A stretch of DNA of 64,000 bases from Pteria penguin (taxonomy: Eukaryota > Mollusca > Bivalvia > Pterioida > Pteriidae), in contig CM068588.1 of the NCBI GenBank assembly GCA_035048485.1, positions 22,652,324-22,716,323 on the forward strand. Reading direction: 5' to 3'. The notes under the pieces were generated by a model. The model was not told the DNA's origin. It was given only the letters and a program-made list of their open reading frames with translations, and ran no database searches. Made by a program: the position numbers and the translations under genes. This document shows, piece after piece, positions 47,201-59,200 of this stretch (position 1 is its first letter; each line of letters opens with the position of its first letter).

Positions 47201-50200
47201 GACAGGAAGAGGAGCTTGGTGACGTTTGTTCAGGTGACTGGACTTCAAATACTGAGTTCATAAGATTAGAATGAGGTATCTGTTAAAATAAAGACACATA
47301 TTCATAATACTGTAAAACACCTATATTTAGCATGATTTTATTTTTACTTGGATCTTACTTTGATTACATCTGTGAGACATAATTTTTTCGCAAGAAGTGA
47401 TACATGTATTTTCATAGTTTAATGAAGGGAAGCCAAGACTTTATTTTCACATGAAGTTATATTCTCTAGTTTATGAAAAAACAAAGTCTTCATGAACAGG
47501 AAGTAATTTACAACACAGAGTTTTTGCAATCAGTTATATCTAAGGTTTTACTACATTGTAAGCATGCAAAATCTGTGCCGTTACTTAATGTTTCAAACTG
47601 AATTTTACTTAATACTACTTCAGATACAGATCAAATGAGAACAAGAATGGTATAAATGAATTAAAATAATGATCAAAACATAATGTAATCAAGCTCATAG
47701 TCGTTGAACACAAAACTCTCAATCAATGAGAAAATATGAGTTAGAAGTCGCAATGTAAATATTGTGGTTTCAAATGAAAACACTATTCATTGAGGATATG
47801 TGTATGAAATGTGAACATCCTAATCCAAAGTATTCGCACACATACTCAGACCTCAGCCAGTAAAACTATCCATAGACTGTATCATGTACATGTATATTGC
47901 TGCAAGACTCCAGGTAAGATATTTATTCAACCAGATATATCCACACAAACCTCTAAAGTAATTCTGGTCAGCGGCACATTTGTACTTTTTTTTGGGGGGG
48001 GGGGGGTTTGTGCATGTCCTTGGTGATTTGTATCATACAGCTTTGTCAGATGTCTTCTGATTTTCCTTGTCAATAAATCATCAATGTCACTCAAAGAGAA
48101 CATTTAGGTCAAATTCAATATGAAGGTTTGGTAAATGAAACACTTATACTTTGTCCAAGACTAAGTTACCCCAATTAACTTAACAGTATTTCTAAAGCAG
48201 AACAAGTAGGTCAGATGCAGCATCCAAAACATGGACTGAAGTCGGCATCTCAAGACGAACCACTGATTTTCAGTCTGGAAACTTAACACTACTACTCTGT
48301 ACAAAAGTTAGTTACTACAAATAACTTTACAGAATTACTCAAGCAAAACAAGTGAGTCAGAGGCAGCATCTAAAGCATGAACTAAGTGAGCATTTCAAGT
48401 TCGACCACTGAGTTTGGTAAATTAAACACTTGTCCTTTGTCTAAAAGTGAGTAACCTCAAATAACTTAAAAAAATGTGGACACTGGAAAATAACATGAGC
48501 TCATCTCAACTACTATAACAAGGTGAGCAAGAACTGCAACATTCAACAAGTTCAGACTTTTAAACAGAAAGTTATTATTAGATAACTGAAATCCTATGGC
48601 AGTACATAAATGTTGAACTCGAGTTTACTTCTCAAACTAAACAAATTACATTGAAATCAATACCAAGGATCAAATGAAGGCCAAGGTCAACCTACTTTGT
48701 TCAGATTATATTGAGCTGATGCTTTGTCTATGGTTGATATGATATATAGAAGTATTCCGCACTATCTTCAGTTTACATATATATATATACATGAAAAGCA
48801 AAGTACATAAACAGTATTTCCTGCTCAAGCCTACTTTGTACAATATTACAATATAACATCTATGAACGCTGGTGAACATAATTTAATTCTGTTTCCCTGT
48901 CATACACAAGTTTTAAGTGGCTGTACTTAAAGAGGTAGATTTATGCAATTCAGTGTCCTCGTTGTTCTGAAGAATATAAAAATCTGCTGTCAACCAAACT
49001 AACATCCGAATTAATATCTAATACATGTAAATTAAATTCAAAGGAAACATACTATTCAGGAAATAAATTTTCCTTTAAATAGAAAATCAAATTATGCTCA
49101 CCTGCATAAAGGATGGCATGATGATAAATTAAATTTATCCTTCCAACTAAGATTTTCTATTTGCAATAATGAATTGCTATTGTGCTACAAAAATGATCCA
49201 TAACATAATACCATCGCACTATTTCTATACACAGGTCAGAAGTCCCTATTGAGTGAGAATGAGTCATTTGTCACATCTGTATCTCCAGACAATGTATGTA
49301 CAACGACCACTAGTTCACTAGTCTCCATTTAAGACAATTACAACCTCTTGAGTGAGAAGAACACTTATACCACTGATTATAACCTAGTCTCCAAAGTTTA
49401 ACTCTGCAATATGGTAGGAAAGGAACAACATGAAGAGGACATATACAGTTAATACTAATAGAGTAAAAACTGACATAAACTACAAATTACTAAGTTGTTG
49501 TAAAACAAACTTATTTTATGTATGACTGACTCTCAATAGCTATAACTCGAAGGGACCGTGAAAGGCAGTTCGACTTCAGCAGAGTTTGATTAAAGATATA
49601 TAATTATTTTAAGAAATGAAAATAGGGGCTTTAAAATTGGTCTCCGTTGATTGAAATTCACGTTATTGGTAATAAAGTAAAAGAGAGTCCACTGAACTTT
49701 GATGCCAATCTATCATTAGGTGTTCCTTACCATATTTCAATATTTTTAAATAAGTACACAGTACTCATGTACTGATACTATACAAATTCTGCATTATGGG
49801 ATCTGTATCTGTGGCTACCCCCCTGTCCCCCCAAATCTATTTCATAAGCAGCCCAAACTGGCATATTGACATATTGAAGCAAACTTTTATGCATTGATCA
49901 TATCTGATTTTCCCACAAAAATTCAATTTTTACTTTCTCATTATGATGTACCTTTCCTGTCTAATGATACAGGTGAAAATTAGAAATCAGAGCATTTGTA
50001 AAACTCAAAATACATCTTGTTTAAACATGTTGATATTGTTTTGTATTGATTGTTTGATTACTGTTTTACGTCACTCCACGGTTATTTCATGTATATGGTG
50101 ACGGCATCTACCAGATACATTGCAAACAAATTTAGACCTATGCAACGGACCCACTTGAAGCAGTGAGGGATCTTTTACATGCCACGCCTACCGCGACATG

Positions 50201-53200
50201 GGACCTCGGTTTTTACTGTCTCGTCTGAGAGACAGAACACCAGTGTGCCCAGGGCGGGAGTCAAACCCAGGACCTCTCGATCACGAGCCGAGCACCTTAT
50301 CCACTAGGCAACACCGGCTTTATTGTTTTGTAATAAATATACATCACAATATTAAAACAAATTACACCATAGTAAAATACATTGCCATAATGTAGCCTTA
50401 TCCCTCACTGCCTCGAGTGATTGAATAAGAATAAAAAGACATATGAAAAATGCAGGAGGAAAAAGTTTTTAAAAATTTGGAAGTACATGTAAGAGTACTG
50501 CACTACGATGATAAGACAGGCACCATGTTATGGATATTTCCATTTCTGGTGTCAAAGTGTCTGAATATCATGTAGGCAGAGTTGTTAACATGCACTGCAT
50601 GTTGTAAGATACAGAGGAGCCTTCAGTTTGAGACAATACAATTCTCATATCATGCTAACTGACCATAATCATTGACAATCGTGTGAACTTTTGCTGTCAT
50701 TTTATTTGAATCTCAACTGTTTTTCAAGCAGTCACTAGCAAGTGCCATATTAAAACATTCATTTCATTCTATAGTGTTAACGTTTTGAATTTGAAATGGA
50801 TAAAGAATATCAGACAGGTGCATATGTCATACGGACAGGTAATTTTGGAATTACATGTCTGAGAGAAAATGTGTCACGAAAAGTTCATTTCAAGCTCTGT
50901 AAATTACTGTTGATAAATATATCACAAAACTTGTTCAATAAAGTTCTTTCAAGGAAACATGAGCAGTTGTAAACTACCAGTAAAGAGCAGATGACCTTGA
51001 CCTCATATGACTAACTTTAATATATAACACTAAGACAATGCCTTATATAGCATTGACACAAACCACTTAAGTTCACATGCTTAAGGTGATGTCATCAACA
51101 CATTTATCCCCTTAAGATACGAAGAATCCTTACTCCACATCAAATACATCATTAGCATCTTCTCAAGTGGATGTTTTACATTGTAATATGTAATACATAC
51201 ACTGACATATGTAACTGATAGTAACTAGAAAGAGGTGGATCCAGATTGCCATACAAGCAAGGTATTTTTATAATCAACATTTGTTGCTCAACAGAATTAA
51301 GTCAAAGGTATGCAGGTTAACAACAGACTTTTCAACTCCTTAATTACCCCTGAATCCACCCCTACTAGATGTGACAAGGTATTCTAATTGTGTCTAGTAG
51401 AGCATGTCATATACAGGGAAATGCTTGAAAGTTTCATTAAATTGAGTTGGAGCTGTATTCAATAACTTCACAAAGATTGTGAAATCAAAATAATGTATGA
51501 CTTAAGAAGAAGTGGAAAAACTTCACTCAAGTGTGAATATTATTACCTTAAAAGTTTTCATATTTAATATAACATCAAGATAGAGATGGAACTTTACCAG
51601 TAACTTCAACATTACCAGATTTTAAAGCAAAAAGATGAAAGGGGTTTGCTACATATAAATAAATATATATTAGCAAAGTATTGAACCACAGTGACCTCTG
51701 ACAACCCATCTTCTGTGTATTTACTTTTTTAATACACATTTATTAGCTTACCGGTAGTCATGAATTATCATACAAATTCAGGACTGTGAGAACTCCACGA
51801 TATATAAATTTCAGCTAAATTAACACATGTACAGTACATTATACGAATGCTGCTACAAGTGAAGATTTCATCTATAGATATGAATTTTTAAAGCACATTG
51901 TAATATTTCTTATAATGCTTCCTTGAAACACAGAAACAGAAATGTGATAACTATTCCCAATGAAGTTATCTATTATTTATTTTAAACAACTACAGATACA
52001 TAATCTTTTATTTATAAATGGTAGCAGCTGAATTGGGACAAAAGCAAATGTAGGTACCACAAACCTATATACCATCAGTAAATACACAGGATTACCCCTT
52101 CCCTAGCAACAAACATGTTGCATTGCAAACCAAGCCCTGACAACAATGATGAATTATAGAGAGTTTAATAAACATGTTGCATCCCAAATCAGGCCCTGAC
52201 ATTAATGATGGATTACTGGCTGTTCAATAAACATAGTTTATAAACTTATTGCTGATTTATAAAAAAAGAACAAAGCTTCCGATCTTCTCATGTCAAATCA
52301 TTGAAAGATAGGTGTGAAGAGTGCAAAGCAATATAAAATACAAAAGACTTTTATGATTCTTATTTTCCAGGAGTGATAGTAATCATTACAGACAATTTGT
52401 TTCATTACTCTGAGCTCCACTGTTAAGGTACACCACTGTATAAAATCTGATGCAGGAAATTTAAATAACACATGAAGGAAGTACATAACTGATATTCTGT
52501 ATGTGTTTAAGGCAGATTACAAATCAAAGCATCATCAAATAGAGCCGTTTTTGTTTTTCTATATTTTACATTAGTTTCACTTAAATTTTCACTAAACATT
52601 TACAGTAGTAACCCTTCAGATTTTAATCTGTTGACAACATCTTTACTATTGAACCCTCGATAGCCTCAAATGCTATAGCCAATCCTTGACGCATACATCA
52701 AACATTAACATTACCTTCTTTATTTGATAAATCTCCACCTTCTTCACTATATAACTAAGTGTTCTTACTAACTTAATTATAAGTCCTCATAACAACTGAT
52801 TTGAACTTGCTAAAAATTTCCACCTCTCATTATCTATTCATATTAAGCCAGACTTGCAACTGTACTGTTGGGACTCCACATTTCAATTCCATAGGGAGTA
52901 CACTGATAACTTATTCAAGACTACAAATCTCCCATTTCAAATTCTTACTGTCAACTTTGTAACAAGTAGATACTTATAATTACCTACTAACATTATTCAA
53001 TACACTGATGGCTAAATATTATGCTTTCTTCAACAACTTATACATCATGCATTATCTATACAGTTTTTCAACATTGCTGTTGAGATTTTTACCAGAATTG
53101 TCTTGTAAAGTACCAGTATATGTCTCACACACTGAGTATATAACCAATGAATTTAGCATGTATCATTTAATGGTGCAAAACCTGATTTATGTTCTAACAT

Positions 53201-56200
53201 TCTACTTGTAGAAGATTCCACCAAGAACGACAATGTCAACTCTTCATAAGCCGAAATGAGGGACAAAGAAATAGTTAAAATAATCCAGAGTTCGAAATAA
53301 ACATATATATTAAAACATCAGAATACTCAATCTGGGACTGAATGAATCAGCTTTGCTTCACCCCTTATTAGTTTTCAAGTGATCATATCACAGCACGATG
53401 TTAACACCAACACTGTGGTTCCTGCATTCGGATCTCCTGTACCCAACCTAGTCTACCCCTAATACTGCCTACACATTCAATACACAATGCTGTAGTACAT
53501 ACAGCATACACATGTTGAAAAAGGTTGTACGTTTTCCATATGTTCTGAAAAGCAGAGCACTTAGGTATAAAGTAAACACTCACTGTGGCTGCCATCTGAT
53601 TAAGGGTAGGCTCTATCAAGCTCAGATCTGGGTCCACTTGTGGATCTGCATGTTCCAAGCTTAAAATGTCACTGAGTATATTATCCATCTGGAAAAGATT
53701 TATGACGGTAAATTGTATGATTCACATTTTTTAATGAATAGCTTATTGCATTTTGACCATTGATACTGCTTGATTGGTTGCACTTCATGTAGAAATATTT
53801 AGAATGAGACACCAAATACAGTTTATCACCTAGCATATGTTCTTCAACCTCAGCACTGGCTATCAAGCAAAAAAAAAATGTATTTTACGTTTCCTCAGTA
53901 CAGATATTCAATAACAGAAATTATCATAATCAATAAATCATCTTAATGGTAGCATGAACGTTCTTTATAATAATTTTGATATATAACAAATAGATATTTT
54001 GAAAAATTGTATGATGTTGCTAAATTTTTGACGTTAGATACCTACACACATGGTAAATAACTCTGTAAATAGATTATGAAGATTGTTGATAGTTCTTACA
54101 TCATTGATATCTGATACACTTGTGGCGGCACTGCTTAAACCTGCTGACAGGGGACTATCTGGGTCAACAGGAGCACTTCCACTCATAGTCACTAGATTTG
54201 CTGCTGAAATTGTGGTATGGACTGGAAGGGAACTAGCGTGCACTTTGGCATCAGTTGTCAAAAACTGGCTGATTTGACGTTTCTGATTTTGCTGTACATG
54301 GAACTGTGTTGGATTTTCCAAGCATGTCTTGACCTGTGAAAGTACACACTCAATCAAAACACTGTCATATGGAACAGTAAAAGTCAGCATGTATTAGTCT
54401 GGAACGCTACATTAGTCATTCAGTCACGTCTAAACGGTGTCATTCAAACATATCTTACCATAGCAAAACATAAATCAAATACCTCTTAGCATGGAACAGT
54501 ATGAATTAAACACATCTTAGCATGGAACAGTATGAATTAAACACATCTTAGCATGGAACAGTATGAATCTAACACATCTTAACACAGAACGGTACAATTC
54601 TGACAGAAATGTCAATACGGATAAGTACAATACAAAAATATTGTAATATGGAAAGGTGGAATCAAAGCATTGCTCAACAAGGGACATTACACTTCAAACA
54701 TGTTTTGACATGAAACTATTCAATATAAATATATCTAAGCAATGACACACTTTTCCAATCATATGGAAATTTTCACTAGGATATGTACTATACAATGTAT
54801 CAATATACATGTATACAGATGTAATGTTTTAGCAAGCGTTTTCTTAACTTTTAAACGCATATAGCTTTCAATAATATATCTACATTACACGATATTTAAC
54901 CAAGATGTTGCCAACTTCTCAATCATAGTGTCATGAACAGGTATTTTACCCTATTCCTATATTTTATTATAGATGGATTTTACGTCAAATGAATTTAGAA
55001 CAGTTCCTGCTAATTGCAGTTTAGGACCAGGAAGTTTAAATCTTGTTAAATTAATTCATCATTTCTGTTCTTATTTTCCCGGTTCACCCAAATTTCAACT
55101 TACAAACAACATGAACAAAGCACATTGAGATTCAGTACAATGTATCTGTAATGATGTATCCCACTGAACCATCAAGGAAGTTAGTACTAAAGATAACAGG
55201 GTCAGTTGGTTGACTCGGGTTTTACGTCACTGTAAATTTTTTCAATCATACCACGACATGGAAGCAAGTGCTAACCAAAATCTCAGTTACAGTACTATGG
55301 TGCAATCCCATAATCAACAGGGAAACGTACAACACATGACCTGCACTGGATATGTACTCCAATCTTTATATAAAACTATAGAAAATTCAATCTGGAAATT
55401 TCAACATCACTTCCACCATCTGAAGCATTTTCTTTCAAAAATCACATCACAAGGATCCTACACAAAGCCTAGTGAATTTAACTAATAGCTTAGAATAAAG
55501 TATTTTGCTTAGATTTCTATCTACATATAGTTCAGGCAAGTGAAAACAAATGAATACAAACATTATATAAAGACAGAATTCTCTAACAAATACCAATTTC
55601 AGATAGTAATTTTACATCTACACTGTGGTAACCCATTTTCACTTATCATAAAATCTCTAAAAGCAGTGAAGGGTTTTTGTAGTTTGTTTTCTTCATGCAC
55701 TCTAATGGCTCAGTGAATGAGATGATCAGCTCATGGCCGAGAGTTCGAATCCTGATGTGGGCACACTGGTGTGCTGCCTTCAGATGAGACATAAAAAAAC
55801 GAGGTCTCATGTCATTGTAGGCATGGCACGTTAAAAAAATCCCTCACTGCTTCAGGTGAGTCTGTTTCCAAGGTATAAATTTCTATGCAATGCATCAGGT
55901 AGATGTCGTCACCATATACATGAAATAATCATGGAGAGACGTAAAACAAAAATCAGTTACTATACACTAGCCACCACCATACAGGTGGAAAAAAAACCAA
56001 CCAATTTTATAACAATTAATTTTCAGTTGACTACATGGATACTTTCTCATAACAATTTTATGGAATCTAAAATAAAGTGAATGCACTAAGGGGTTGCTGA
56101 CGTATACAACTCCACTATTTATGATGTACTGACCTTAAGTACAGTAGTTGGGATCTCAGTTGAGGCTGCTTGTGTCTCGGTTTTGATGGTCTTGGGAAGA

Positions 56201-59200
56201 GATAGATACTGTCGGTTAGATGTGATCATTTTCTTTTTCTCTTCATCCTGCATCTGCTGTCGCATGAGCTGCTGACGAATGTTGGTTCGTAGGGGGTTAC
56301 TTGCATTCTTAATCTCTACTTTAGGACTGTGGAAAAGACAGAATTTTTATAAATCTTCATATATCAGCCTTTTTTGATATTCTCTATAATGTAAGTGAAC
56401 ATTAATGTGGAAAAACTTGAAAAATTCAGAACCTTTGTAAAACTATAAACTTCCATTTTCTTTGCCTCAGATAACAGACGATTTTAATTTATTGAGCTTA
56501 AATTTGACGATTGCAATTAAAATTGTTTTAGACTCTGCTGCAATTTCAAAAACAAGTGGAATCTCTGACCTTTACCTATATCTTGTTGGACAGAAAAAAG
56601 TTTTCAACAGTAGAATAACAAAACATTATGGTGATAAAATGTATTAAACTTGCCATTTTCTATTCAGTTTGACAGACATGATAGAGAAATATGATGATAT
56701 CTATTTGAGCACATATATTAATTTTTAGACTGTAGTTTTTATTATCTTACAAGTTTCCCTGATTCATTTTGTACATGAAATACTCAAATCTGAATCTGAT
56801 TAATCACCCTACTTCATTATGTAGGGAGCCTATGCTCATTTAGGCATCATTTAACTCAGGAAATACGTTAAAAGTGGTTACTGAGTAACAGCATTTCATT
56901 CTCTCCTTATACCGGTATATGACAATGTTAGAAACTATTTTTATCATTTTGTCATGCTGTATAAGTACACTTAATACGTCAACATATAAATTATAATATC
57001 TAAACGAGAATTAGTCACAATGCATGTTACAGGGTTTTTTTTTTTATTTTTCTTGGAAAATCCAAACACTTGTAATGTAACATAGATATGAACAAATCCA
57101 AACCACAAATAAATGCATAATCATACCTGCCCACCTGTATTCAAGTGATCATCAGGTACACTCCATGAGACAGTTACAGTACATTTAAATATCTTTATGA
57201 GTGCATGTTCAACATGTATAATCATAACTTATATGATGTAGACATCAAAGTAAAAGTTCTTTCCTCCATCGGTATACAGGATTAAAATCTTTTATGAGTT
57301 TTCTCCTTGTATCCTCTATTGTTGTGAACTTTTCTACATTTTTCCAAAATCACAAGCCAAATACTACTTCACTCTCCCTGAATCTGTTTTCCACATAAAA
57401 ATATATACGAAACAAATGTAAATTCACCGAGATGAAATGCTTAATACATTTTCCAATAATAACATTCATTACATCATAGCAAATTTACTATGTGCATGTG
57501 AGGCCGTGATGGCTGTTCTGACCTGTAAACTGAACCTGCGACAACCTAGTTATCAATTTTTGCTCTTTAAACTAGAATTACAGAAAACAAAAATGAAACT
57601 GACAATAATAGGGCATATATATAGAATAATTGACACAATTTGTGTTTTGTTATGGGTATGCACATTATATGGACGATAAATTTATCGAGCTTTGCCACCC
57701 ATTAGGCGGTGCTTGTGTACCATGAGTTAGAAAAGACGATGAACGTTAGCAACCTTATGACGTCAAGAGCTGGTTTCATTGTTCTTTACGTTATTTTTGT
57801 GGGAATAGGTTCTATTTCTTCTCTTAACATTAGGACCACTGTGAATGGTGGCAAAGTCCATTGCTTTGTGTTGCATACCAGTAACAAAACACAAATCAAA
57901 ACACTTATAATATTTTATATTTGAATCCTTAAATACATCCTCTTTTGCAGCCTCATGTTAACAACTCTTCAAACCATACTACAATAGACACTACATCATG
58001 CCTGTCTGACTTTTAATTACATCATTTCTTCAATTTACCTACCACACTAACATGACTCTTCAGTAAGATGGATGACAATCAAGACTTTCTTTCTAACAAG
58101 GTGAACTGTTGGAGCTCTTTTGAACTATTGTACATTGTACTATGTGAATGTAAGTATATTTATTTTCAATTCAAGTTCATACAAATCTAGCTGCAAGGAA
58201 TTGTATGTATACTTGCTTCAAACATCTTGCATCAGACTAAGTAATATTGCATATTAGATTAGCCGTGTTTACTTCAGTGGCCCTATATTTCACCAGTGGC
58301 AGATCCAGGGGTTGGCATGATGTATGATGAGAATTTGGAAAATAAGAATTTTCAGTTATCTTGACTCTGTCACATTCGCACATTTCCAAGACTTTTTCAA
58401 AAGTCTGATTAAAAAATTAATTCTCTGTTAAAATCAAAGGTACCATTCTCATAGATGCAGACTTCTGGATCCACTACTGTCAACCATGTGGTATGTCCTA
58501 TATCTTATCTGTGTTTGTTGTCAATCTGGTGGTTGAGATTGGTAAACATGTTATGATGTATCCACTGATACTGAACGTCAGACAAATAATACCAAAGGTT
58601 AAGCTATCGCAACTTGACATCAGGGAGAGTATATTCACTAATGTCTGTACCATCCTAGAGAATCTGGTACAAGTGGTGGTCAAGATTTCTATCAAACACA
58701 GTCCGCTTACAGTTATAGAATGTGTTTCCCCATAAAATTTCCAAAGTTTAATGTTGATTACTTATTTATGTGTCCTCTTTCAGGTTAATAATTTAACCTT
58801 TGTGTACTGAATCTTGTTGGGTCTGACCTTGTCTCTATAACACCTGATTAGGTTTTCATCAGTCCAAATTGTCACACCCAAGTGTAAGTCATATGCTTGA
58901 GTCTGACATTTTGGACCAGGTCTTTTTATACTGTGCAATTCTGGTGTATGTTTTATTTGTGGTATATCTATACAACTGAGTGTTTCAGCTAAACATAAAA
59001 CACTCATGTGGACTAAGAATATGATCGACTTTCCACCAGATTTTGTCATCAAATTTTATGTAAATTTTAAAGCTTCTGGGGTTATACCCCCTAGGCCCCC
59101 AAAATGGCTTTGCCCTGGATCCAAGACGGCCCCCAGACCTCTCTAATATATTTTACGGCCCCTTTCCCCCAACGCAAACTGTGGCGTAGCTTCCATGTAT

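Noticed and set aside
53830..53859. A 30-nt exon-like segment (TTGATAG acceptor, GTGATA donor) between MITF-like exons 3 and 4, reading SAEVEEHML in one frame
   Set aside because: The coding frame needs phase 1, but exons 3 and 4 join in phase 0. In phase 0 the segment ends in TAG. Direct joining of exons 3 and 4 matches the family.
57437..57924. Two plus-strand frames inside MITF-like intron 1
   Set aside because: No family resemblance, no supported splice sites and ordinary AT-rich composition.
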